From: Tuctoria greenei
Lineage: Eukaryota > Streptophyta > Magnoliopsida > Poales > Poaceae
Reading direction: 5' to 3'
Length of the DNA stretch: 64,000 nt
Assembly: GCA_036927565.1 (NCBI GenBank)
Contig: JAYESD010000003.1
Coordinates: forward strand, 97,449,591 to 97,513,590
A model generated the notes under the pieces. It was not told the DNA's origin. It saw nothing but the letters and a program-made list of their open reading frames with translations, and ran no database searches. Positions 1 to 10,483 of the stretch are shown here, one piece after another. The position numbers and the translations under genes were made by a program. The stretch's first letter is position 1, and each line of letters opens with the position of its first letter.

Positions 1-1294
1 TTGGGCAGGGAGTTCTGCTAGGACATATAGGAGCTATCTGCTAACCAGATTATAGGATAATTGCAAGAATGAAATGAATTTAAGCGTGAAACCTTGCTGT
101 TCTATTGAAAAATGATTCGGTTGTCGAACAAGAACTCGAGCTACACTTCATGTCACGGGCTTATATTTGGTGAGCATAAACTAGAGAGGATTGCGAACCT
201 TTTTGCTTAAAGGGTCGAGACTAGAAACGGCCTAGAATCGGAGCTCGACGGTTATGTTGTGAAGGTTCCCGGCGGCTTCCTCGACGGCGACTGGAAAACT
301 TCAAAATACCCCAAGCAAAAGCTATGTCACAATCAATGACCAAATAGAATATGTAGAGGATGTTGTGACAAGCCTTTTATCTACTTATAGCTCAGTGAGA
401 AACTGCTTCAATCGTCGGCCAAAACTCGATGAACAGGGGTGGTATTTATAGGGATAGAGGGACGAGGGGAGCTCGCCACGGCGCAAGCAAGCAGGAAGCT
501 CGGTGGCTTGCATGCCACGTCGCGGTGTCGAGCGCTGCCGGTGTCGATCGGCGGGGACAGCCGTATACAGAGCACCCCGTGGGTTCACTCGAGTATGTCA
601 GGCTGACAGTGGGTCCACACCTCCTCTTATCCTCTTCCCTTCTCTGCAACATCAATTCTCCCAACAAACTTGATCCAAAAATTCTAGATTTTTGTGGGGA
701 GGCCAAAGTAAATATTTGGAATTTGATTCTGCAATTGGATTTCGAATTGGAGCAAGTTTCAATTGAATTTCAAATTTAAATTTGAAATTGGATGAAATTC
801 AATGGTGTCACTGAATTAAATAGCAATTGAGTTCCAAAAATTGTGAAACTTTGAGAATAAGACAAGCAAGTCATGCTGACCATGATGGTGTGTTCTAATC
901 TTGATGTTCAAATAAGTTGAATAGAATTCTAAATATGGTTCGAATTTGCTAAGCGTCTCAAATAAAATAGCAAATGGATTTCAAAATTCAGGAAACTTTG
1001 GAAGTCTATTTGGGATATGAGGAAGCCATAGAAAAATTTATGGCCTCAGATTTGAATATTTTTGACAGGTCGAAATGTACAGTAGCATATTCAATTTGTA
1101 ACTAATTAGAATATATATTTGGTACTGCATATTAATTTGACCTAGCAAACTCCATTCAAATAATTGCAAAATTTATAGAGAGGTCAATAGAACTAATTTA
1201 AGATTATTGGTGAAGTCCATTCCCCATGTTAATAAAATTTAAGCATGAGTGGAAGAAAGGATTTGATGAGATCAAGTTCATAAGCATAGCTACA
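1..1294 (-). other. Unassigned LTR-like edge segment
   Basis: No coding similarity is recognised. The first 600 bases are mixed in composition and 700-1290 is AT-rich. A TATAAATA box reads on the minus strand at 443-450. The stretch ends at 1290-1294 in CTACA, just before the broken copia reverse transcriptase, so it may be an LTR of a minus-strand element inserted into copia1 whose other end lies left of the window. Without the second copy this is only an inference; the small open frames here look like chance. Confidence 0.3.
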
Positions 1295-1324
1295 ATTGGT
1301 CTCCATTAGGGTTGATAACCAACT

Positions 1325-2097
1325 TACAACTGAACTTCATATGAAGGAAAAAGTGGGATTTTACATAAGACGTCCTCATAAAGATCCCCATTGATAAACG
1401 CCATTTTTACATCCATTTGATGTAATTCTAAGTCGTAATGCGCTACTAATGCCATGATGATTCAAAACAAATCCTTAGACGACACTGGAGAAAATGTCTC
1501 ATTATAGTCAATACCTTTTCTCTGAGTGAATCCTTTTGCCACAAGTATGACCTTATACTTTTTTATCTTCCCTTTGGAGTCATGTTTGATCTTGTAGACC
1601 CACTAACAGCCTAATGTTTTGGCTCCTTTAGGAATTTCTACTAAGTCTCGTACCTTGTTGGCACTCATAGAACTCATTTCATCTTCCATGGCCTTACACC
1701 GTTCAGATGACTGAGGTCTCCTCATGGCATCTTTGTAAGAGGTGGGATCATCCTCCATCTTAATCTCTTCACTCAAGTAGATCTGATAATTATCTGGAAT
1801 GGCCGATCGTCTTACTCTTGGTGATATTCTTACTTGAGCATCATTTGAGGGTGGAGGCTGTTGTTGAACCTCATCTTGTTCGACCATATGCTCAATAGGC
1901 TGGGAAGGTGGAACCTCACTTATTTCTGTTGTGACCGATGGAGGTGCAACAATAGGCGTTGTGTCACTTGTGGCAGGCACCGGTGGCACAACGACAGTGG
2001 ATAGGCAGAAATATGGCTCTTGGCTTATCAGAGTGGGTAAACTAATCCGCCCCTCCTCAAGGTCTATTTCACGCCGTATCGTGCTCCCCTTGATCAT
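1325..2097 (-). pseudogene. copia1 linker and N-terminal reverse transcriptase remnant
   Basis: Read on the minus strand from 2097, this is the proline-rich linker between integrase and reverse transcriptase, then the start of a Ty1/copia RT. A PTSYKDAM segment and a VEIPKGAKTLGC segment are followed, after a stop near 1603, by the KYKVILVAKGFTQ and LHQMDVKMAFINGDLYED regions. Similarity fades at about 1325-1365, so the YVDD motif, RT C-terminus and RNase H are missing. Stops and frameshifts show it is dead. The family is a common grass copia. Confidence 0.8.
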
Positions 2098-2199
2098 AAC
2101 GTCTTCTAAATATATGGCATGTCGTCATGTTTCTTTGAACTTATTATGTCGGTCTAGAAAGTAGAACCTAAAACCCTTACTCTTCTCAGGATAGCCAAT

Positions 2200-3420
2200 A
2201 AAATGTCAACTAATTGTTCTAGAATCTAGTTTACTAATGCGTGGGATGAACATCTTTGCCTCAGCGGGACAACTCCAAATATGAAAATAGTTTAGTGAGG
2301 GCTTACGTCCTGTCCACATCTCATACGGTGTCTGAGGTACTGACTTAGTAGGAACCCAATTAAGTACATGATGACGGTTTTTAACGCCTCCATCCATAAG
2401 CTGGTCGATAACGTAGAATAACTTTACTTCTTACTATGTCCATAAGTGTACGATTTCCACGTTTCATAATAACGTTCTGCTGAGGTTCACCCGGTGTAGA
2501 ATACTGGGCAACTATACCATGTTCTTGTAGAAACCTTGCAAAAGGTCCAGGAACCTGACCATATGGGGTATGCCGACCGTAGTACTAACCTCCATGATTG
2601 GATCTTACTACTTTGATCTTAACATTGTGCTAATTTTCTACTTTAGCATTAAATATTTTAAACTTATCCAATGCTTCAGATCACTCCTTGATTGGATAAA
2701 TATAATCATAATGAGTGTAGTCATACGTAAAGGTTATGAATGAATCTTATCCATCTATGGAGACTACGGGAAACGGACCACAAATGTCCGTGTGAATAAT
2801 TTCTAAAATTCACGTGCTGCGTATGGCGTTCTTTTTAATAGTATTAACAATTTTTTTAATGCAATCAATGCATTCTTCTGTGTCTAAAAATTCTAAGTGA
2901 GGTAGAATCGATTGCATTTGATCCCCCCTCCCTCAAAATATGGCATAAACAACAATGCCATAATTTCGACGACGTTTCGAAATTGATTCTTTTGCACTTG
3001 TTTCTTCCTACGTCATTCTTAGCGAGAATTTGATCATCACTTAGAATATTCACATTATCATGAGTGGATAAAAAATAAATCATGTCTTGTATGAAGGCAA
3101 GACCCATAATCTTATTATTCAAACTAATAGAGCATTTGTCATTGCTAAAATGGCATACAAATCCATAATTATCCAAACATGACACTGAAATTGAATTCCT
3201 TTCTAAACCAGGAACATAGAGAACATCATGAATCCTAAGTACAAAACCACAACTAAGTCTAAGTGTATAAACTCCAATGGCTTCTACTTGAGCTTCCTGG
3301 CCATTAGCGACTTTGATAGTCCTTCCCCCTTTCTTATAGTCCTCATCATACTTAATCCCTGTATAGAATTACAAATGTGCACAGTTGAACCTGAATCAAT
3401 CCACCAAGTAGATTGTGAAT
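2200..3420 (-). pseudogene. copia1 protease and integrase remnant
   Basis: In minus-strand order this holds the aspartic protease site WWIDSGSTVHICNS (about 3365-3412), a GAG-pre-integrase segment ending SSKLWHCCLCHI (within 2865-3185), the first integrase catalytic region HTDICGPFPVVS (about 2770-2810), and the integrase C-terminal piece KPSLNYFHIWSCPAEAKMF (2206-2397). Several frameshifts and stops break the frame. Near 2480 the place of the third catalytic residue (normally QNGVAER) reads QQNVIMKRGNRTL, so the glutamate is lost. It lies between copia1 gag and RT in the usual copia order. Confidence 0.85.
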
Positions 3421-4352
3421 AAACTAAATATAGGGACTCATTAACAAAAATAATAGTATCCTTACCATTCTTAGCACACCACTTGACAAAGCCAAAACAT
3501 TCCTTCTGGCGATGTCCTTTTCCTTGCAAAACTTGCATCGGTCCGGCTTTAGCTTTTGACCAGAAGACTGAGGAGCTATCCCTTTGCCCTTAGAAGAGGA
3601 ACCTTGCACTTTTAAAGATGGTGGTTTGGGAGAGGTAAAGTAAGTCTTTCCCTTTCCCTTTCCTTTATCCTTAGCAAGGTTGATGAAATATCCGCCCATA
3701 CCCTTAATGCATTCTTATTCTTGAACGCACATAGCCATGACCTTCTCTAATGTCCATCTATCTTACTTAGAGTTGTAATTGATTACAAAGGCCTCAAACT
3801 CCTTAGGCAAAGACATGAAGATGAAATGCACAAGCATCTCTTCAGGCATGGCTAAGTTCAGAGTCTTGAGGTTTGCATTCAAGTTACTCATCTTAAGGAT
3901 GTGATCTCTCACACCCCAACCCGTGTATTTATCATTAACAAGTCTCTTGAGAAGAGTGCTTGCTAATGCCTTAGTAGAGCCCATGTACTGACTTTTGACC
4001 TTGGCAAGATACTAAGTAGCCAACTCACAGTCAGGTATGGCTCCTCTAATGGACTCAGAAATGGTGGCCTTAATGACCATGAGGCATTTTATGTTGCACT
4101 CTTCCCAAGCCTCAAGGTCCATAGTGTATTTCTCCTTAAGCTTAATGTACTCCTCTTTTATTATTGCAAATTGCTCATTAGTTTCCTCAGGTTGAGCAAT
4201 AGGGACTTCAGGATCAACAAAGCGATCCTTCCTTAGGCAAAAATCAAGATTTGCAATGGCTAAGTTCATACGTAGCCTCTCATTCCATGTCCAATAGTTA
4301 TGACCCGTGAGAGTCTCTATGGAGGCAATGAGACTTACTACATTGGAGACAC
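3421..4352 (-). pseudogene. copia1 gag remnant
   Basis: This encodes a copia nucleocapsid of the UBN2/DUF4219 kind: an N-terminal GHNYWTW-like segment near 4310, MNLAIANLDFCLRKD at 4269, then helical gag and a lysine-rich stretch. The zinc knuckle CX2CX4HX4C (about 3495-3540) is split by a one-base shift: CKFCKEK lies in one frame and GHRQKEC in the next. The first codons follow a minus-strand CTATTTTATTTTATTAAG that looks like a 3' splice site (4353-4370), so the ancestral start may have lain in an upstream exon. Several stops interrupt the protein. Confidence 0.85.
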
Positions 4353-4456
4353 CTTAATAAAATAAAATAGGGGTTAGAAAAAAACTAAAAAAATCATATA
4401 ATGCAGCACATACTTAGAATTACACTTAAACAATTAGAAATGACATAAAATTGTCT

Positions 4457-4709
4457 TTCACGTTGGTTACTCAACAAAGCCCTTTCACTTACACAACTTA
4501 AACAAAATGAAATATTTCAGGTTGGTTACCTTAAATTCCATATAAACATACTAAAAATTCATGAAGAGATATTCAATATAGTACAAAAATACTGAAAATA
4601 AACTTAAACATGGCAAAAATAAATGTTCACGTTGGTTACTTATTTAATTTCCATGCAAAAATGCATAATCTTAAAATATTATAAAATTTAAACTTTCACG
4701 TCGGTTACT
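4457..4709 (-). repeat. Four dispersed copies of TTCACGTTGGTTACT
   Basis: Near-identical 15-mers occur at 4457-4471, 4516-4530, 4626-4640 and 4695-4709 (plus-strand TTCACGTTGGTTACT with one or two changes). On the copia1 sense strand they read AGTAACCAACGTGAA, with a MYB-like ACCAAC core. Spacing is irregular (59, 110 and 69 bp), so this is not a simple tandem repeat. They lie just upstream of copia1 gag in intron-like sequence. Confidence 0.75.
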
Positions 4710-4999
4710 TATTTAAATTTTCTACTAAATCACAGCGGAAGCTAAGTACACTTAATTTCTTAAATTTCTGAAAATTTAATTGCAAAGTACTCAATAGCAA
4801 TTAATTGAATTAGATAACTAAGAAAATTCACTTAATACCAATAATTACCAAACATTATAGAAATAATGCAATAAAATCACATAAAACATCACACAAAAAT
4901 TCTTAAATTTTCTCAGTCATTTAACTAATTTTCTAATCATTTTTTTAACTTCTGGATTTTTTTTCCATTTGGAGTAAATTATGAAAATTCAAATATACT

Positions 5000-5420
5000 G
5001 AAAATGCTAAATGGGCCAAAAACCTGATATTAGTCCCATTCCTTAAAATGGCCCAACGACCCATTTTTGCGAAAACCACGCATGCAGCCCGAAAAGAATT
5101 CGGCCCACATGAAAAATCGGCCCATCTAAGAACTGAAAAAATCACAAAAAATGGAAAGGGCAGCCCATCAAACCAATCCCGCATGGGCTTAGGGCCCATC
5201 TCCCTTAGGCGGCACGCGTCGCGCTCTAAGGGTTGTCGGATTTCAATTCAACAACCACGATTCACTGGGAACTTAAAACTTGAGCTGATATGAGCCGTCC
5301 GTTTTTTATCCGACGGTCGAGTGGCGAGATCGGGAGATATAAAATCTTCTCTGCCGCGGATTCCGTCAAACCCTAACACATTTCCTTCTTTCACTCTCTC
5401 TCCTACCTTCGAGTGGTGGC
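5000..5420 (+). promoter_or_regulatory. Plant promoter-like segment
   Basis: GGCCCA/TGGGCC-type boxes (site II-like) cluster between about 5048 and 5200. A GCCGTCCG...CGACGGTC inverted pair follows at about 5296-5320, then a GATATAAAATC TATA-like box near 5335 and a CT-rich leader to about 5410. This arrangement is typical of plant promoters. No recognisable protein follows, so it may be a captured or orphan promoter. Confidence 0.35.
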
Positions 5421-5649
5421 GAGGCAAGAGGGTGACACTGGCGAGCGACCTCCGGAGCCATCGCGCTGTCGACTCCAGCAAGAGAAACGCATCGAGCGGT
5501 GCTTCTCCACTGTGGTCGACCGTACCGGTTGGCTGCCGTTGAGGGAAAACTGTCACGCATCACGAGAACTGAGTGGAAGGTCTGAGTGCTTTTGTGGTTT
5601 GCCGCCGCGGGGACTCCCGACGCCACAACACCACCACTGTCGAAGGAAA

Positions 5650-5960
5650 CATGTGGCTAGGGTTAGGGTTCTGATCCTTAAACCTAGCCTGGTGAGCTCT
5701 GAGTGTTCTAAGTGTTTTGAGTGCAGATACAAGGTGTCGCAACGTCCTCCACCATGACGCGCACTTGGTGCCGGCGGTGGGAGGTCCTGAGTGGCCGCCG
5801 ATGAGGTGCGCAACTAGGGTTAGGGTTTTGACTCTAAAACCCTAGCAAAGTGCCTAAGGACCACAGCGCTACCATTGTCTCTCTGTTGGGACATTCAACA
5901 GATGGTCGTGAAGGGGAAAAGGCTGCTAGGGTTAGGGTTCCCCTAACCTTGCACTGAGGA
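5650..5960 (+). repeat. Three CTAGGGTTAGGGTT telomere-like motifs
   Basis: CTAGGGTTAGGGTT occurs near 5654, 5815 and 5929. The first two are followed by an inverted AAACCTAGC or AAACCCTAGC copy and the third by CCCCTAACC. The motif is a short interstitial telomere-like sequence (plant telobox) and the spacing (about 160 and 114 bp) suggests a decayed tandem unit. It is far too short to be a former telomere. Confidence 0.6.
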
Positions 5961-6199
5961 AGACTTGGCGGCCGAAGCCACCCTACCCAGGTCTCCTAAA
6001 CCGAGGAGTTGTCCGATGGGGAGGGTGACGCCGACTCTCTCACCTGACACTTAACGTCGGTGAGGGGTACGGAAGGACTAGAGATCGGTGCATCCAGCTA
6101 AGATAAGTCCTCTTCCCCATCTAATTTTCTTATTCTGATTCCATTTTGTGTTCTAATTTGAGGGATTTTAGTGAAAATTGAAATTTGATTGAATTCACC

Positions 6200-9093
6200 T
6201 GTGACACCCAGTTCCGAAAATGAACCAAGCGTGCTGCATATGTGTGCCTAGGATGTTCAACACACATACACAAGTTATTCACAAATGATAAACAAATAAT
6301 TACCATAGCACAAGTTATTAAATAAGTACTTCTATTACAATATCCAAATAATCCTCAAATTACAAACTCTAATGATCAATATTGGACTATAACTGCAGCA
6401 GAAATAATCTAACTAAGTAACTAAGCAAACGAAGCAAAAGGGATAGCGCGGCTCCAAGCAACACCACAGGCAAGTCGATGATAGCATAGAGCCTAGTACT
6501 CCGCATTATCCTTAGGATACTCCCAAACATCACCTGAAATTGTTGGTGGGGGAATTGCAAGGGTGAATACATGACATACTCATCATTGTGGGAAAGTATG
6601 ACATGTAGCTTAAACAAGGAATTGATAATAAATAATGGCTAACTGTTGAAAAGAACATTTAAAACATGTAAAAAGCATACTAAGATGTCTATATGAAATT
6701 TATCCCATCATATCCCAAGTAAACACAATAATTCATACCCATCATTCATTATCCATCCATATTCTATATTCTGACCATCATCATTAACCATGACCATTTA
6801 TCACCATCCAATCCATAATCATAACCATAACCATTACCATAGCCCAACCATAACCATAACCATCCCAAATCCCAAGTTTTACTCTAATCATGGAAGTTGT
6901 CCAGGTGCTCATGTCCGGGAGCACAGCTATCATGATAGTTTTTAACACACTCTACAGAGGTTGTACCACTTTACCCATAAGTTCATGATTTTGTCACCCG
7001 TTGGCGACTAAAGAAACCTCCCTTATGCCAATTACACTTCCTTAGGTGTATGGACAAGAGATTACAAAATAGCCTTTACAAAGGGACTACCAGCATATTC
7101 AGGGCCACTAAGGTTTCATCAGTGGTGATGCCTCCAACTAAGCACATCCAATCAAGGGCCCCCTCTCCTGCCGTTCGGATCCTAGGGCAATCCCATCACT
7201 ATTGCAAACCCAACTGACTCCTATTTCCTGCTCCTCAAAATGATCTGAATCAATGCTGCCAATACACCTAATTAATTGGTTAAGCCGCACCCATACTTGG
7301 CCTTGTGGTGGCACTGTTGTCCTGACTTATTCTCACATGAACCAATCCTTAGATCCAAGGCAAGCAAACCACCATATCAACCGACCTAATCCAGAAACCA
7401 TGCTTGCTTAGATCTTCCAAGTCCCATGTTACCAATTAATGATGTTCTTCAATTCTCATCATCCATTAGTTCCTAATTAATTCATTTGGTTGTTTTCCCA
7501 TCCCAATTAATTAGAGCGAAGCAAAAAGGTAAAAAGACCTTTCTGACACTCTACAACATATCCCAAGCGACAAGGATGGACAAACAAGACTAGTAAACAC
7601 CTATAAATGGGTTTCCTATCAAATTGACACAAGCATGCAGTTTTGCAAACAAAACATTCAAAAACAGAATCAAAATGATCAAGGACACTTGCCTTGCTCT
7701 GGAGATTTGTTAGGGTCAAAAGCTTTGAAGTTCTGGTACTGGAGATCCTCGTCAGCACCCTCTAGAGCAACACCTTCTATTCCGTGCAATAAACATACAG
7801 AACAGACATTACAATCAATAAATGCTCATATATTACTCAATATGCCATGACGTGCATGATTAATGCAATTATGTGGTAAAACTTGTTAATAAGTTGCTAT
7901 TAATATTTACTAACTAGTTACAAAGGTTTCTAATAAGTTTGAATAGGTTTCGAGTTGAATCGAGTCAATTTAGAATTAATTCAGCACAATTCAGATTCAG
8001 AGGTCGAACAAGTCCGGTTTCAAGGGTCAGACTAGTCCCCCTAGACAATATTGCAAATTAGGGTTTTCTTGATCTGTGAGAGTTGGGATTGAATTCACAT
8101 GGAAAAGTGAAAGTAGAGGGTGTACCACGTGCTTAGAGCTCCAAGGGTCAAGAATTGGACGTGAAACTCGAGTCTTGATGATTAGGGTTGCTGGTGGAGA
8201 GTTGAGGGTGAATTAGTGATGAAGAACGGAAAGTCGATGAAGATCTTGCTTGATTGATCCTCCTTCGTGTTCTCCCCCTCCTCCATGCTGCTGGATCTTC
8301 TCTTGATGGTGGCTCCCATGAACTAGGGTTGAGGGTTTCTTCAATTATGGCAAAGAGATGAAAAGTTGGGATGGTGGGTTTTTTATATAGGGATGGAGGT
8401 GGTATGGTTTGATGGATTTCGAGTCTAAGGTCGATGGAAGACGTGCAGGGGTCCCATATGGGCTCCACAGGGGTTGGGCACGACATTCTTGGGCCCAATT
8501 AAGGTAAATATCCAAAAGCAAGTTGTGGAGGAAAAGATTGAGTCTGAGTCGGGAACACCTGAAAAGTCTGCTAGGGGGTCGGACTAGTCTAATATTGAAC
8601 AGAGGGATCAACGGACAAGTCCGGTAAGGTGGCATGGACAAGTCCGTTCTGGAACAGAGACATTTTTGGACAAGTTCGTTGTTTCTCCAGGCAAGTCTGA
8701 TCTAGAACAAAAACAAAATCGGACAAGTACGGGGTATTAGGCCGGACAAGTCCGGGATAGCAAAGAAAAGGTTTCCCGGACTAACATTCAACAAGGAACG
8801 GACTAGTCTGCTTGGACCACGGACAAGTCTAGACAAACATCAGAGACCAAACCGGACTAGTCCGTGCAGTGTGCTGGACAAGTCCGTAGCTCTGTAGAAC
8901 TGAATTTTCTGAAGAAGAATACGGACACCAGACCTAGTCCAGGGTTAAGGCCGCACAAGTACGCACCCTGATAGACTGAAAGTTCCAGTTTAGCTCTAAA
9001 TTCATTTTAATCTTGTTCCTTTTTACATGGATTAATGTTAAACATGAATAAGAATGTATGCAATGCATGATGGATGAAAATGAGGGTGTTACA
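6200..9093 (-). repeat. gypsy1 3' LTR
   Basis: 2894 bp from TGTGACACCC to GGGTGTTACA. A minus-strand TATA box (CTATATAAAA) lies at 8381-8390. The first 150 bases match the right LTR with roughly one change in ten, mostly transitions, so the insertion is not recent. It contains ACCATAA-rich low-complexity sequence (6770-6870) and the CGGACWAGTCCG block (7999-8955). Confidence 0.93.
7999..8955. repeat. CGGACWAGTCCG palindrome block, gypsy1 left LTR
   Basis: More than a dozen exact or one-to-two-base variants of CGGACTAGTCCG and CGGACAAGTCCG, dense from 8570 to 8955, about 20-45 bp apart. A perfect copy is at 8853-8864. They lie upstream of the minus-strand TATA box, in the U3 part of the LTR. 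Confidence 0.9.
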
Positions 9094-9105
9094 AACCTAC
9101 CCCCC
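9094..9105 (-). other. gypsy1 polypurine tract
   Basis: Minus-strand GGGGGGTAGGTT directly abuts the 3' LTR. This is the expected place of the primer for plus-strand DNA synthesis. Gypsy2 has nearly the same sequence at 50018-50031. Confidence 0.85.
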
Positions 9106-10444
9106 ATAAATTGAATCTCACCCTCGAGATTTGACGTAGAAGAGAAAAGATAGGGAAATTCTCTTTTAAGGTCATCTTCTAGCTCCCAAGTTGCTTCCGA
9201 TTCTGTATGATGCTTCCATTGCACTTTGCACCATCGAATCACCTTGTTTCTTGTGATTCTCTCCTTCATTTCTATGATTTTGACCGGTTGTCGGCATAAG
9301 TCAAATCTGCCTCTAATTGCAATTCTTCCATTGGCACTTGTTTTTCCTGTACCCTTAAGCATTTCTTGAGCTGAGAAACATGAAACACATCATGAACATC
9401 AGAAAGATGTGCTGTCATCTCCAGTTTATATGCTACTTCTCCCTGTTTGTCCAAAATCTTGAATGGCCCAATATAGCGAGGTGCCAACTTTCCTCTGACA
9501 TTAAACCGCTTATGACCTTGCATAGGTGATACTTTGAGGTATACAAAGTCTCCCACTTCAAAGGCTAAGTTTCTCAGCCTATTATTCGCATAGCCCTTTT
9601 GTCTTGTTTGAGCGGCCCTCAAATTCTCGCGGATTATCTGAACTTGCTTTCCGGCTTCTTTCAACACATCTGGTCCAAAAACTTGGGTTTCTCCCATCTC
9701 ATTCTAGAACAAGGGTGTCCTACACTTCCTTCCATATAATGCTTCATATGGCGACATCTTCAAGCTGTCTTGGTAACTATTATTGTAGGAAAACTCAGCG
9801 TATGGCAAGCTTTTCTCCCAACTGCATCCATGTTTCAAGGCACAAGATCCCAACATATCTTCCCATATTTGATTTGTCCTCTCAGTTTGTCCATCAGTTT
9901 GCGGGTGATATCCTGATCTGAAATTCAACCTTCTACCCATAGCTTCATGCAATTTCTGCCCAAACCTAGAGGTGAATTGAGAACCTTGGTGAGACACTAT
10001 TTTCCTAGGTACTCCGTGTTTGCATACAATTTTCTCCATATACAACTCAGCTAATTGTGCCGTAGTATACTTAGTCTTGATAGGAATGAAATGAACCGAT
10101 TTGGTCAACCGATCCAAAATAACCCATATTGAGCCATAGCCAAACTGGGTTCGCGGTAATCCAACTATGAAGTCCATACCGATTTCTTCTCACTTCCATT
10201 CTAGAATCTTCAATAGCTGCAATAATCCAGTTGGCCTTTGATATTCATCTTTAACTCATTGGCATACATCACATAGTGCAACGTACTCTGCTATGTCCTT
10301 TTTCATGCTGGTCCACCAATAACATGTCTTCAAGTCCTTGTACATCTTTGTACATCGAGGATGGATTGAGTAAGGTGAGTCATGTGCCTCCTTCAATGTC
10401 GTTTCCCGAATATGCTTAACATTAGGAACAACAATCCGTTTCAC
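9106..10444 (-). pseudogene. gypsy1 integrase with C-terminal chromodomain
   Basis: The zinc-binding part is at 10256-10444 (HDSPYSIHP and CDVCQ), followed after a stop by the catalytic core. The first Asp lies in MDFIVGLP. The second Asp is replaced by His (IVSHQGSQF). The Glu is kept in QTDGQTERTNQ. A GPFKILDKQGEVAYKLEM segment follows, and after a stop a chromodomain at about 9144-9278 with RWCKVQWKHH and EATWELEDDL. Chromodomains of such integrases are thought to target heterochromatin histone marks. The lost Asp and the stops make it inactive. Confidence 0.92.
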
Positions 10445-10483
10445 AAGCCATACAGTACAGTGGTCATCCTCATCAAATCTGAA

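Larger units (their letters stand above)
4353..6199. other. Non-coding stretch between copia1 gag and gypsy1
   Basis: No protein is recognised. 4353-4940 is AT-rich and intron-like and contains four copies of a 15-bp motif, listed separately. 4950-6199 is GC-richer and gene-promoter-like on the plus strand. The sequence is cut at 6199 by gypsy1 and resumes at 18218 after the duplicated TCACC. It may be an unusually long copia1 leader or captured host DNA; the sequence alone does not decide. Confidence 0.5.

Noticed and set aside
429..779. A 116-codon open frame at the left edge.
   Set aside because: It overlaps open frames on the other strand, has no recognised domain and lies in LTR-like sequence with a TATA box on the opposite strand.
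5413..5757. A 114-codon frame after a promoter-like region.
   Set aside because: Frames are open on both strands owing to GC-rich composition, the peptide looks random and the telobox motif runs through it.
5650..5960. A former telomere or chromosome-fusion site.
   Set aside because: Only three two-unit motifs exist, separated by unrelated sequence; telobox promoter motifs are a simpler explanation.
8148..8641. Minus-strand frames with repeated Leu/Val/Arg words in LTRs, as at 14846 and 17425.
   Set aside because: The repeated words are translations of the palindrome array and not a repeat protein.
7999..8955. Regularly spaced short repeats that could suggest a CRISPR-like array.
   Set aside because: The sequence is a plant nuclear genome, spacers vary in length, the repeats are degenerate palindromes inside LTRs, and no cas genes exist.
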